A DNA stretch of 64,000 bases from Novosphingobium olei (GCF_012927405.1 NZ_JABBGM010000011.1:1-64000), one strand, 5' to 3'. Shown: positions 16,885 to 25,582, numbered from the stretch's first letter. The notes: generated by a model from the letters alone, not told the origin. Made by a program: numbers and translations.

Positions 16885-17555
16885 CGCCCACCCCCGAACA
16901 GGTCGCCGCCTTCGCCGACGGACAGCTCACCGGCATTGATGCGGATGAAGTCGCCCGCGCGGTGGAAGGATCGCCCGAAATCAAGGCGCAAATCGCCGCG
17001 CACCAGGCGCTTCGTGCCCGGCTATCGGCGCATTTCGGCGCGCTGATCGAAGAACCGGCGAACCCGCAGCACCTGCGCCTGCTGCAGGAAAGCTCGAACG
17101 TGGTTGATTTCGCCGCGGCAAAGGCAAAGCGGCGGCGCTGGACATGGATCGCTGCCCCTGCCCTCGCGGCGTCGATCGCTGCCGCCATTCTGATCCGCCC
17201 GGCCACTCCGCAGCAGGGCTACGCCTCGCCGGAGCTTGCAACGATGCTCGATCAGCGCCTTGCCACGCAGCAAGGCGGAAACGAACCGAGCCGTATCCTG
17301 CTCAGCTTTCGCGCGCATGACGGGCGGTACTGCCGCGCTTTTGCCGCGCCTGATCGCAATGGCATAGCCTGCCGCGATGATCTGGGCTGGAAGCTCGAAC
17401 ACATGGGACAAGGCGAAGGGCCCGCTTCCGAGTATCGCCAGGCGGCTTCGCCGGCCGAGATCATGCAGTTCGTGCAGGAAATGGCCGACGGTCCTGCGCT
17501 CGATGCAGCGGGTGAGACGCGGGCGCGCGCTGATCGCTGGCAGAGCAGGCGCTGA
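16881..17555 (+). CDS. Membrane anti-sigma factor
   Basis: The 224-residue product overlaps the sigma gene by four bases. Its N-terminal cytosolic segment (PEQVAAFADGQL) has the helical layout of anti-sigma domains but lacks a zinc-binding H-x3-C-x2-C motif. One membrane helix spans about residues 93-111 (WTWIAAPALAASIAAAILI). The rest is periplasmic and holds two cysteines in RYCRAF and GIACRDD, which could form a disulfide. By position and architecture it should hold the neighbouring sigma factor inactive until an envelope signal arrives. The signal is unknown. Confidence 0.8.
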   Translation: MTPTPEQVAAFADGQLTGIDADEVARAVEGSPEIKAQIAAHQALRARLSAHFGALIEEPANPQHLRLLQESSNVVDFAAAKAKRRRWTWIAAPALAASIAAAILIRPATPQQGYASPELATMLDQRLATQQGGNEPSRILLSFRAHDGRYCRAFAAPDRNGIACRDDLGWKLEHMGQGEGPASEYRQAASPAEIMQFVQEMADGPALDAAGETRARADRWQSRR

Positions 17556-17567
17556 TCGGTTGATAGT

Positions 17568-18866
17568 TCAGGAGCCCTGCCCGCCAAACATTGCTGCAAC
17601 CGCGTGCGGTGCAGACGGAAAATACCCGTGCAGGAAACTCGCCCATAGCGACCCCATCTGAAACACGGGCTCTCCCGCGCGGCCATCCGGACTGCGTGCG
17701 ACCGCTTGCGGCGCAAGTGGCGTTTCCAATTGGGCATAGTGGAACGTGTGGCCCCGCAGGTCTCCTCCTGCAGCCGGCAAGGCTTGCAGGCCCAGCGCAG
17801 CGAGACGCGGTTGCATGGCAGCTTGTCCCGGCAGGATACCAAGCAGGGCGTGGCTGATCCCCGCACCGTCAGTCAGGCTTTCTGCACAAAACAGCATGCC
17901 CCCGCATTCGGCGACGATGGGCTTGCCCGCTTCATGATGCGCCCGAATGGCCTGTAGCATGGGTGCATTCGCAGCAAGTTGTGCCGCGTGGAGCTCGGGA
18001 TAGCCACCGGGGAGCCAGATCGCGTCGCAGGCCGGCAGCGCGGATGCGCGCAGCGGCGAAAAGTAGGCAAGTCTCGCCCCCATCGCTTCCAGCAAGGCGA
18101 TGTTGGCCGGATACAGAAAGGCAAAGGCCTCGTCACGGGCCACGGCGATGGTTCGCCCATCCAGCAGACGCGGGATCGGGCTCTGCTCCGATGCAGCGAA
18201 CGTAACTGGCATGGGCAACCACAGCGCATCGATGGGCAGCAGGTCAGCGGCACGATCTAGCCTTGCCTGCAGATCGCCAATCTCCTCGGCCTGGACAAGG
18301 CCGAGGTGCCGCTCGGGCAGACCGATCGCAGGATCGCGTGGCAGCGCGCCCAGCCACTGGCAGCCTTCGGGTGTGCTCTCTGCCAGCATTTCGGCATGCC
18401 GTTCGCTGCCGACGCGATTGGCCAGCACCGCTGCAACCGCGAGATCATCGCGCCATGTCGCGAGGCCATGCACAAGGGCTCCGAACGTCTGCGCCATGGC
18501 GGATGCGTCGATCACGGCCAGCACCGGCACGCCGAACATCGCGGCAAGATCGGCGGCAGATGGAGCGCCATCGAACAGCCCCATCACGCCTTCGATCAGG
18601 ATCAGGTCGGCATCCCCGGCCGCATGATGCAGCAGCGCGCGACATGCGCCCTCTCCCACCATGAACAGGTCCAGCTGGTGAACCGGTGCTCCGCTCGCCG
18701 CTTCCAGTATCATCGGGTCGAGGAAATCCGGCCCGCACTTGAACACGCGCACGCGCCGCCCGGCCCGAACATGGGCACGGGCGAGCGCGGCGGTGACGAG
18801 CGTCTTGCCCTGCCCCGACGAGGGCGCGGCGACCATCAGCGCAGGGCAAGATGCGGCCATGTTCAC
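17568..18866 (-). CDS. cobB: Cobyrinate a,c-diamide synthase
   Basis: This 432-residue amidotransferase uses glutamine and ATP to amidate the a and c side chains of cobyrinic or hydrogenobyrinic acid. An N-terminal P-loop (APSSGQGKT) and the C-terminal glutamine-amidotransferase half, with its nucleophilic cysteine in the AECGGMLF stretch, are visible. The start is a GTG that overlaps the cobO stop by four bases; an ATG two codons inside is possible. It is the last gene of the leftward operon under the minus-strand B12 riboswitch. It ends 12 bases from the convergent anti-sigma gene. Confidence 0.93.
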   Translation of the reverse strand: MNMAASCPALMVAAPSSGQGKTLVTAALARAHVRAGRRVRVFKCGPDFLDPMILEAASGAPVHQLDLFMVGEGACRALLHHAAGDADLILIEGVMGLFDGAPSAADLAAMFGVPVLAVIDASAMAQTFGALVHGLATWRDDLAVAAVLANRVGSERHAEMLAESTPEGCQWLGALPRDPAIGLPERHLGLVQAEEIGDLQARLDRAADLLPIDALWLPMPVTFAASEQSPIPRLLDGRTIAVARDEAFAFLYPANIALLEAMGARLAYFSPLRASALPACDAIWLPGGYPELHAAQLAANAPMLQAIRAHHEAGKPIVAECGGMLFCAESLTDGAGISHALLGILPGQAAMQPRLAALGLQALPAAGGDLRGHTFHYAQLETPLAPQAVARSPDGRAGEPVFQMGSLWASFLHGYFPSAPHAVAAMFGGQGS

Positions 18867-19477
18867 CGGTCGATTCCTTCCTGCGCACGAACGCCATCGC
18901 GGAAGGCATGCTTCACGTCGCGGATCGCGCTGACGGTATCGGCGGCCGCGATCAGCGCCTCATCGGCGGCGCGGCCGGTGATGACGACGTGCTGCATCTC
19001 TGGCCGTGCCTCGATCGCGGGCATGATCTCATCCAGCGACAGGTATCGGTAGGTCACGAGGTAGGTCAGCTCGTCGAGCACGACCAGGCTGATGTCGGGA
19101 TCGGCCAGCGCCGCCTTGGCCTTTTCCCAACCGGCACGCGCCGCGGCGATGTCTCGCGTGCGGTCCTGCGTCTCCCAGGTGAAGCCTTCGCCGCACTTTT
19201 CCCAGATCACGTTGGGATGACTGGCGAAAAAGGTACGCTCGCCCACGTTCTCCGCCCCCTTGATGAACTGGAACACGGCGGCCTTGCGGCCATAGCCGAG
19301 CGTGCGCGCGACCATGCCGAACGCGCTGGACGACTTGCCCTTGCCGTTGCCGGTCAGAACCAGCAGCAGCCCCTTGTCGCGGGTGGCCGCCGCGATCTTC
19401 GCGTCGACCACCTGCTTGTGCTTTTGCGCGCGCGCCTTGTGGGCAAGATCGCGCGCGACGTCGTCGTTCTCGCTCAT
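18863..19477 (-). CDS. cobO: Cob(I)yrinic acid a,c-diamide adenosyltransferase
   Basis: This 204-residue CobO/BtuR-type enzyme transfers the 5'-deoxyadenosyl group from ATP to the reduced cobalt of the corrinoid. The P-loop appears as LTGNGKGKSSSAFG and the downstream VVLDELTYL motif is present. The N-terminus is a Lys/Arg/Gln-rich helix, as in the family. It lies between the 189-residue membrane protein and cobB with four-base overlaps on both sides, so all three genes are translated as a coupled unit under riboswitch control. Confidence 0.94.
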   Translation of the reverse strand: MSENDDVARDLAHKARAQKHKQVVDAKIAAATRDKGLLLVLTGNGKGKSSSAFGMVARTLGYGRKAAVFQFIKGAENVGERTFFASHPNVIWEKCGEGFTWETQDRTRDIAAARAGWEKAKAALADPDISLVVLDELTYLVTYRYLSLDEIMPAIEARPEMQHVVITGRAADEALIAAADTVSAIRDVKHAFRDGVRAQEGIDR

Positions 19478-20043
19478 TGCGCGGCTTCACGCGCTGCCGG
19501 GCGCAGCGCCGGAACCAAAGCGACCGCCGCGGCAGCGGCCGACGCCCACACCAGCGTGCCGAACAACGTCGGCGGGAAATAGCGCAGCAGGCGCGGTGCG
19601 AAGCCCGTCAGCGTGAGATCCTCGAACCGGCCGCCAAGGAAGTAGAAACCGCCGCTCGACATCAGCTCGGACACCAGCGTGGCCAACGCCACCAGCAGCG
19701 CGGCGGGCGCAATCGAACTTGCCGTGATCGGCAGCTTCCGGGCCGCAAGGCGTCCCGCAGCCCACATTACGCCATAGGCGGGCAGCAGCATCGCGTAGGC
19801 CGGGGTGAAGCAGAAGCCCGAGCCGCCCATCACATAGATCACCACCACGTCGATGGCGAAGGCAAGGCCGAACAGTCCGGCGAATGCGATGCGGTTGCGC
19901 ACCAAGTATCCCAGTGCAAGGAAGCTGGCGAGGCTGGTGTCAGGCAAGTGCATCACATTGCTCAGCGAATGCGTACGCGTGACGAGCATGACCATGGCAA
20001 GCGCGGCCCAGACGGCAAGATCGAATCGGTTTTGACGGACCAT
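19474..20043 (-). CDS. B12-controlled membrane protein, possible cobalt/corrinoid transporter
   Basis: From the chosen ATG, preceded by an AGGAA nine bases upstream, this is a 189-residue integral membrane protein with about five to six hydrophobic helices. It has no cytosolic domain and contains a conserved-looking GGSGFCFTPAYA segment. It is the first gene after the minus-strand cobalamin riboswitch and is translationally coupled to cobO. Its size and topology resemble S-components of ECF-type vitamin transporters or small cobalt permeases. That assignment rests on context and is inference; I see no family-defining motif. Confidence 0.75.
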   Translation of the reverse strand: MVRQNRFDLAVWAALAMVMLVTRTHSLSNVMHLPDTSLASFLALGYLVRNRIAFAGLFGLAFAIDVVVIYVMGGSGFCFTPAYAMLLPAYGVMWAAGRLAARKLPITASSIAPAALLVALATLVSELMSSGGFYFLGGRFEDLTLTGFAPRLLRYFPPTLFGTLVWASAAAAAVALVPALRPAAREAAQ

Positions 20044-20163
20044 CGTCAGAAGTTCCTCGTGATGGAATGGAAGGGACGGCGTCGAACGCCAGGGAGCCGC
20101 ACGCGCGTTTGCGCGCCGCCTTGCGCGGGTAATGCGATCAGGACTGGCACACGGGTTTGGCTC

Positions 20164-20202
20164 CCCTTGTCGACACAACACACTGGTGTCGTCCGCCAAG
20201 GG
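20164..20202 (-). promoter_or_regulatory. Hairpin in the riboswitch expression platform
   Basis: On the minus strand CCCTTG pairs with CAAGGG and, inside it, CGACAC pairs with GTGTCG, making a two-part stem in the transcribed leader between the B12 riboswitch and the membrane-protein ATG. It is well placed to act as the switchable terminator or anti-terminator. A second short stem (CCTGCC/GGCAGG) lies just upstream in the transcript. There is no T-run, so control could also be translational. Confidence 0.45.
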
Positions 20203-20269
20203 CTGATCCTGCCACGGCACGCGGCAGGTCCCTCGTCCGCCCGGTACATCCCGCCCGCGCGAAGGAACG

Positions 20270-20450
20270 ACGGCAAGGGCCGGTTTCCTGACTTCCGGAT
20301 CGCCGCGCTTTTCGCCGCCTTCTCAGGGCCGTGGCCCCAATGGCATGATGGCGATGCGCTCACCGGTTACAGTTGCGGGAGCAGTGCCGGATTGTGGCGG
20401 ATTACCGCCGCCCGGACTTCCCGATTAAGCCCTCTCGGGCACCCGTTGCG
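20270..20450 (-). promoter_or_regulatory. Cobalamin riboswitch, leftward operon
   Basis: The minus strand holds the conserved parts of an adenosylcobalamin riboswitch in order: a GGTGCC-type start, a CCGCAACTGTAACCGG core, GCCATTGG, CCTGAGAAGGCGG and the B12 box AGTCAGGAAACCGGCC at 20278-20293. It lies about 230 bases upstream of the membrane protein-cobO-cobB operon and should repress it when cobalamin is plentiful. Boundaries are approximate because I could not fold it computationally. Confidence 0.92.
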
Positions 20451-20529
20451 GGTCAAGGGATAAGCGCAAAGTGCCGATCGCGCAAGCAAGATGCCTTGCG
20501 CAATGGTGCAACGCACGATAGTTGCCCGC

Positions 20530-20710
20530 CTCGCGACAGGTTCCCCGCAAGGGGATCAAAAGGGAACTCGGGTGAAAGCCCCGGGCTGCCCCTGCAACTG
20601 TAAGCGGCGAGCCATCCGGCCACTATGCCATTGGGACTTCACGGTCCTGAGAAGGCGGCCGGACCGGCGCCGACCCGTGAGCCAGGAGACCTGCCTGCCG
20701 CAGTCGTTCT
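20530..20710 (+). promoter_or_regulatory. Cobalamin riboswitch, rightward operon
   Basis: The plus strand shows AAAAGGGAACTCGGGTGAAA, CCCCTGCAACTGTAAGCGG, GCCATTGGGAC, CCTGAGAAGGCGG and the B12 box AGCCAGGAGACCTGCC, in the order expected for an adenosylcobalamin riboswitch. AGGT near 20539 and ACCT near 20690 can close the first stem. It is followed by about 215 bases of leader before the btuB ATG at 20925, and should control the nine-gene salvage operon. Confidence 0.94.
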
Positions 20711-20924
20711 TCATCCGGGCAGGGTGCACCGGGTGTTCGAGGTTGCCGCCCAGCTCATCCAGGCGGACCATCCCTCGCGCAACGACAGCAACCGCCTCGC
20801 CGGCTCGTGCCGCGCGGGCTGCGTCCTGTCGCGCCGGCATCCTGCCCGGCGATCCGCGACATGGCGTCGCCCCGTTGCGTCCCGAAAAGGCGCGGCCCCG
20901 TGCCGTTTGCCAGAAGGGACCATC

Positions 20925-22871
20925 ATGTCTCGCATCATTACCCGTACCCTGTTCGCAGCCGCTCTCCTTTCGCCCGCTGCCGCCCATGCCCAGCACGCCC
21001 CGGAAGAGGTCGCCCCCGGCCCCGACATCGTCGTCACCGCCCTGCGCACCCCGGTGGAGCGCGATCGCGTCTCCTCCAGCGTCACCGTGCTCGACGAAGC
21101 GGCGATCCGGCAGGAACAGCCCATCGCCCTCACCGACATCCTCGTCCGCACGCCCGGCATCAGCATCACTCGCAATGGCGGCTATGGCACCGCCACCTCG
21201 ATCCGCATCCGCGGCGCCGATGCGGGCCAGTCGGTCATGGTGATCGACGGCATGCGCCTTGCCGATCCGTCCTCCACCGCCGCGGGGTACGGGTATTCCA
21301 ACCTGTTCATCGACGATCTCGACCGCATCGAGATCCTGCGCGGCCCCCAGTCGATCCTGTGGGGCAGCGATGCCATCGGTGGCGTGGTCAACGTGACGAC
21401 GCGTTCGCCAGAAAAGCCGCTCGAGGGCAGCTTTGCCGCAGAAGCCGGCGGGCTTCAGACCGTGTCCGCCAAGGCCGGCATCGGCGGTGCATCCGCTCTC
21501 GTGGACTGGCGCCTGTCTGGATCGACTTTCACAACCGACGGCATCTCAGCCCGCTCCAACGGCACCGAGCCCGACGGCTATCGCCGCACCGCCGCCAACG
21601 GCACCGCGCGCGTCCACCTTGCCCCTGCAGTCAGCCTTGACCTGCGCGGCTACTGGTCGGATTCCCGCAACGATTTCGACGGCACGTCGGGAGACAGTGC
21701 GGCCTTTGGCCTGACCAGCGAATGGTCGGGCTACGCCGGACTCAACTTCGCGCTGGCCGATGGCCGCTTCACCAACCGCGTCGCCTTCCTCCAGACCGAG
21801 ACCGACCGCACCAACTACGATCCGGCGCGCAAAATTCGCCAGCTGAACTTCGATGCCCACGGGCGCATTCGGCGCTACGAATACCAGGGCACGTTCGCCT
21901 TCTCGCCCGCTGCGCAGGTCGTGTTCGGGGCAGAACGCGAAGAGCAGCGCATGACGACCGCATCGCCGGGAGACAATGCAAGGCCCTACGCGCTCACGCC
22001 GAACAAGGCAGATACCAACAGCGTCTACGGCGAACTGCGCCTGACCCCGCTCTCCGGCCTTACCCTCAACGGTGGCCTGCGACACGATGACCAGTCGCGC
22101 TTCGGCGGCAATACCGTGGCAAGCGCGGGCGCGGTCTATACGCCCAACAAGGGACAGACGATCCTGCGCGCCAGCTATGACGAGGGGTACAAGGCGCCCT
22201 CGCTCTACCAGCTGTTCAGCTTGTACGGTGCGGCCGATCTTCAGCCCGAAAAAGCACGCGGATGGGAAGTGGGCGCCGAACAGGCGCTGGGCCAGGCATT
22301 GCGCGCATCGGCCACGTGGTTCGAACGCGATACCGACGACCTGATCGACTTCGCATTCTGCCCCACCAGCGGAACGCTGCCGGTGGCCTGCTATGTGCCC
22401 GGCACCACCACAACCCGGTTCGGCTACTACGCCAATGTCCGCAAGGCACACGCGCGCGGACTGGAAATCGCCGCCTCGGCGCGCCTGGGCGTGTTTTTCG
22501 CCGAAGGCAACTACAGCTGGATCGAAGCGCAGGACCGCACCAGCGGCAGCGCCTCGTTCGGCCGCCAGCTTGCGCGCGTGCCGCGCCATCTCGCCAATGC
22601 AGAGGCGGGCATCGACCTTGCCCAAGGCGCCTTCAAGGGCCTCCGCGCCAGCGTCGCCGTGCGGCATGCCGGGCAGACGTTCGACCGCGCGACCGGGACT
22701 ACCACGCTCGATGGCTACTGGCTGACCGATCTGCGCGCGGAATGGCAGGCGGCATTCGGCCTGACTTTCTATGGCAGGGTCGAAAACGTGGGCGACGTGC
22801 GCTACGAAACCGCCAGCGGCTACGGCAGCCTTGGCCGTGTGGCGTACCTCGGCGTGCGGAGTCGCTTCTGA
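20925..22871 (+). CDS. btuB: TonB-dependent vitamin B12 receptor, BtuB-like
   Basis: This 648-residue outer-membrane receptor starts with a signal peptide (ending AHAQ), then a TonB box-like stretch near DIVVTALRTPVER. A plug domain follows (LTDILVRTPGISITRNGG, SIRIRGADAGQS, IEILRGPQSILWGSDAIGGVVNV) and then a 22-strand barrel ending in phenylalanine (GVRSRF). It should import cobalamin or corrinoid precursors with energy from TonB. The ATG with GAAGGG nine bases upstream is chosen; the frame runs back into the riboswitch. It is the first gene of the rightward B12 operon, and its TGA overlaps the next ATG. Confidence 0.93.
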   Translation: MSRIITRTLFAAALLSPAAAHAQHAPEEVAPGPDIVVTALRTPVERDRVSSSVTVLDEAAIRQEQPIALTDILVRTPGISITRNGGYGTATSIRIRGADAGQSVMVIDGMRLADPSSTAAGYGYSNLFIDDLDRIEILRGPQSILWGSDAIGGVVNVTTRSPEKPLEGSFAAEAGGLQTVSAKAGIGGASALVDWRLSGSTFTTDGISARSNGTEPDGYRRTAANGTARVHLAPAVSLDLRGYWSDSRNDFDGTSGDSAAFGLTSEWSGYAGLNFALADGRFTNRVAFLQTETDRTNYDPARKIRQLNFDAHGRIRRYEYQGTFAFSPAAQVVFGAEREEQRMTTASPGDNARPYALTPNKADTNSVYGELRLTPLSGLTLNGGLRHDDQSRFGGNTVASAGAVYTPNKGQTILRASYDEGYKAPSLYQLFSLYGAADLQPEKARGWEVGAEQALGQALRASATWFERDTDDLIDFAFCPTSGTLPVACYVPGTTTTRFGYYANVRKAHARGLEIAASARLGVFFAEGNYSWIEAQDRTSGSASFGRQLARVPRHLANAEAGIDLAQGAFKGLRASVAVRHAGQTFDRATGTTTLDGYWLTDLRAEWQAAFGLTFYGRVENVGDVRYETASGYGSLGRVAYLGVRSRF

Positions 22872-23278
22872 TGCTGCGCGCGGTCGAAACGGGTCCGGCG
22901 GTGGTCGTGTGCAACACCTGCCGCCTGTCCGCCGACGCGCGCGAGGACGAAGGCGGGCAGCGCGGTGGCGCGCTGCTCGCCCGGGCCTTGCGCCAGGCGC
23001 AGGAGGAAGACCCCACGCTCGCCGGCGTTGCGGTGCAGGAAATGCCCTGCCTGTTCGCTTGCACCCGCCATTGCGTCGTCCACATCCGCGAAGCCGGCAA
23101 GATCGGCTATGTCCTCGGCGGCTTCACCCCCGATGCCGAAGCGGCCAAGGCCATCCTCGGTTACGCGGCGCGCCATGCGCAGAGCGAAGAGGGCGTCGTT
23201 GCCTACGCGCAATGGCCTGACGGGGTGAAAGGACACTTCATCACTCGCACGCCACCCGAAGGATACGTCTGCGCATGA
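22871..23278 (+). CDS. DUF1636 cysteine-rich, thioredoxin-like protein
   Basis: This 135-residue soluble protein matches the DUF1636 family. It has cysteines in VCNTC (C-x2-C) near the N-terminus and in MPCLFACTRHC (C-x3-C-x3-C) in the middle. The pattern resembles thioredoxin-like ferredoxins that hold a [2Fe-2S] cluster or bind a metal. The family is often found in B12 gene clusters. Here it is translationally coupled to btuB upstream and overlaps cobT by four bases downstream, so it probably handles cobalt or redox steps. The exact role is not known. Confidence 0.85.
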   Translation: MLRAVETGPAVVVCNTCRLSADAREDEGGQRGGALLARALRQAQEEDPTLAGVAVQEMPCLFACTRHCVVHIREAGKIGYVLGGFTPDAEAAKAILGYAARHAQSEEGVVAYAQWPDGVKGHFITRTPPEGYVCA

Positions 23279-24294
23279 TCGCCTTTACCGATCCTGCGGC
23301 CTTCGGGGACGCCTTGCGCAACCTGCCCGCGCCCGATGCAGACGCCATCGTGAATGCTGCGGAGCGTCAGGCTGAGCTGACGAAGCCATCGGGATCGCTC
23401 GGGCGGCTCGAAGATATCGCGCTGTTCATGGCCGGTTGGCAGGGGACTGCCTGCCCCGGGGTTGATCGCATCCATATCGCGGTCTTTGCCGGCAACCACG
23501 GCGTCGCCGCCCGAGGTGTCAGCGCCTTCCCGGCCGACGTCACCGCGCAGATGGTCGCCAACTTCCAGGCAGGGGGCGCGGCAATCAACGCGCTGGCGCG
23601 CGCCTTGAGCGCCTCGTTTGCCGTTCATGCACTCAATCTCGACCGACCGACGGAAGACATCGCCGAGGGCCCGGCAATGACAACGGAAGAATGCCTGGCC
23701 GCGCTGACCGCCGGCGCGGCATCCGTCCCGGCGGATGCGCAACTGCTTATCGTGGGCGAAATGGGTATCGCCAACACCACACCGGCAGCGGCCCTGGCTG
23801 CCATCGCCTATGGCGGTAGCGCGCAGGATTGGGTGGGGCGCGGCTCAGGCGTCGGCGCGGAGGCGCTCGATCGCAAGGCCCGCGCCGTGGCGCAGGCGCT
23901 GGCGCTTCACGGGCCCCATTGCACCGAACCCTTCGAAACGCTGCGTCGGCTGGGCGGGCGGGAAATTGCCGCCATGGCGGGCGCCATGCTCGCTGCCCGC
24001 CACGCGCGCATCCCCGTCCTGCTTGACGGCTTCATCGCCAGCGCGGCCTTGGCAACCCTTGCGGCAGCGCATCCCGCCGTGGTCGACCATTGCCTTGCTG
24101 CGCACCGGTCGGCCGAAGGCGCGCACGGCGCCTTGCTGGAGCGTCTCGGGCTTGTCCCGTTGCTCGATCTCGGCATGCGGTTGGGCGAAGGTTCGGGCGC
24201 TGCCGTGGCGGCGCACATCGTGCGCGCAGCGCTCGCCACGCACGGGGAAATGGCAACCTTTGCAGAAGCCGCGGTAAGCGCGGGGACCAGCTGA
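23275..24294 (+). CDS. cobT: Nicotinate-nucleotide--dimethylbenzimidazole phosphoribosyltransferase
   Basis: This 339-residue enzyme makes alpha-ribazole-5'-phosphate, the lower ligand of cobalamin, from nicotinate mononucleotide and a benzimidazole base. The GSLGRLEDIA, FAGNHGVAARGVSAFP and GEMGIANTTPAAAL segments are typical. Length is normal. It overlaps the DUF1636 gene by four bases and is followed two bases later by cobC. Together with cobS, cobU and cobC it completes nucleotide-loop assembly. Confidence 0.96.
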   Translation: MIAFTDPAAFGDALRNLPAPDADAIVNAAERQAELTKPSGSLGRLEDIALFMAGWQGTACPGVDRIHIAVFAGNHGVAARGVSAFPADVTAQMVANFQAGGAAINALARALSASFAVHALNLDRPTEDIAEGPAMTTEECLAALTAGAASVPADAQLLIVGEMGIANTTPAAALAAIAYGGSAQDWVGRGSGVGAEALDRKARAVAQALALHGPHCTEPFETLRRLGGREIAAMAGAMLAARHARIPVLLDGFIASAALATLAAAHPAVVDHCLAAHRSAEGAHGALLERLGLVPLLDLGMRLGEGSGAAVAAHIVRAALATHGEMATFAEAAVSAGTS

Positions 24295-24296
24295 CG

Positions 24297-24863
24297 ATGC
24301 GAGAGATTACTGTTCACCTCCTTCGTCACGGCGCACCGATCCGCGAAGGGTTGATGCTTGGCCGCACCGACGAAGCGCCACTGCCTTCCGGGATCGATCG
24401 ATGCTTCGCTCGGGCAGAAGGGCTGGACATCGCTGCCGTCGTTGCGTCGGATCTGGCCCGCGCGGCCCTTCCCGCCGCCCGTATCGCCGCCTCTATTGGG
24501 CTGGTGCCGAACTTCGACGCTCGTTGGCGCGAACTCGATTTCGGCCACTGGGATGGACAGACGCCGGAACGCCTGCCGCGCGAAGCCCTCGCCCGGTTCT
24601 GGCAAGACCCAGATCGTAACCCCCCGCCAGATGGTGAACGCTGGTCACACCTTCGCAGCCGGGTTGCAGCCGCGCTGGCCGAAATCGATCGACCGACGCT
24701 GGTCGTCGCGCATGGCGGCTCGATCCGGGCCGCGCTCTCACTCCTGCTTGGCCTCGATCACCGACAGGTGTGGGCTTTCGATCTGCCTTATGCCGCGTTG
24801 GTAAGCCTTCGCCTATGGCAGGGCAGCATCCCCACCGCGCAGGTCACGGGTTTGCAGACGTGA
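24297..24863 (+). CDS. cobC: Histidine phosphatase family protein, likely alpha-ribazole phosphatase
   Basis: This 188-residue protein of the phosphoglycerate-mutase-like superfamily has the catalytic LLRHGAPIREG motif near residue 8 and the second histidine in VVAHGGSIRAAL. Placed between cobT and cobS it most likely removes the 5'-phosphate from alpha-ribazole phosphate or adenosylcobalamin phosphate. The chosen ATG lies two bases after the cobT stop; a longer upstream frame is an overlap artefact. Confidence 0.88.
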   Translation: MREITVHLLRHGAPIREGLMLGRTDEAPLPSGIDRCFARAEGLDIAAVVASDLARAALPAARIAASIGLVPNFDARWRELDFGHWDGQTPERLPREALARFWQDPDRNPPPDGERWSHLRSRVAAALAEIDRPTLVVAHGGSIRAALSLLLGLDHRQVWAFDLPYAALVSLRLWQGSIPTAQVTGLQT

Positions 24864-25582
24864 ACGGCCCCCTTCTGGCGGTCCGCTTCCTGACCCGGTT
24901 GCCGTTGCCCCACTCCGTTCCGGACGAAGGTGATTTTGCGCGTGCATTTCCATGGTTTCCGCTTGCGGGATTGCCGGTTGGGCTTTGCCTTGTCGCAGCC
25001 TTCTTCGTCGGATCGATGGTAGATCCATGGGTCGCGGCGTGCGTGGGGCTGGCGTCATGGATATTTTTCACCGGCGCCCTTCATCTCGATGGTCTGGGCG
25101 ACATCGCCGATGCGGCAGGGGCGAGCCATGCCGACAAGTCCCGCCTGTCACAGGTGCTGGCCGATCCGCATATCGGAAGTTTCGGTGTCGTCGCGATCGT
25201 CCAGCAATGCCTTGCCAAGCTTGTGCTGCTCCACGCTCTTGCCGCCCCTGGTGTTACCCTCTCGGCACCAGCCCTGATCCTTGTGCCGATGATCGCACGA
25301 ACCGCACCACTCGGCTGGGCGCTTGCCCTGCCACCGCTTCACAAGGGACTTGGAACCTTGTTCGGGTCTGCGGTGCGCTGGCGAGACATTGCAGCGTGGG
25401 CGGCACTGCTGCTGTCGGCAAGCGTGCTTGTCGCGCCCGCGTTGCTGATCGCACCGGTCGTCGCTTGGGGCTGGGGTTTGTGGCTTAGGCGCAGGCTCGG
25501 CGGTATCTCGGGCGACGGCCACGGCGCGGGCATCGAACTCGTCGAAACTGCGCTCCTGCTCGCGCTGGTCCTGGCCCGATGA
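24860..25582 (+). CDS. cobS: Adenosylcobinamide-GDP ribazoletransferase (cobalamin synthase)
   Basis: This 240-residue membrane enzyme joins alpha-ribazole (or its phosphate) to adenosylcobinamide-GDP, the last step of nucleotide-loop assembly. The N-terminal RFLTRLPLP and the metal-binding LHLDGLGDIADAAG motif are diagnostic, and about five to six membrane helices follow. The start is the GTG that overlaps the cobC stop by four bases (GTGA). Its own end overlaps cobD by four bases. Confidence 0.94.
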   Translation: MNGPLLAVRFLTRLPLPHSVPDEGDFARAFPWFPLAGLPVGLCLVAAFFVGSMVDPWVAACVGLASWIFFTGALHLDGLGDIADAAGASHADKSRLSQVLADPHIGSFGVVAIVQQCLAKLVLLHALAAPGVTLSAPALILVPMIARTAPLGWALALPPLHKGLGTLFGSAVRWRDIAAWAALLLSASVLVAPALLIAPVVAWGWGLWLRRRLGGISGDGHGAGIELVETALLLALVLAR

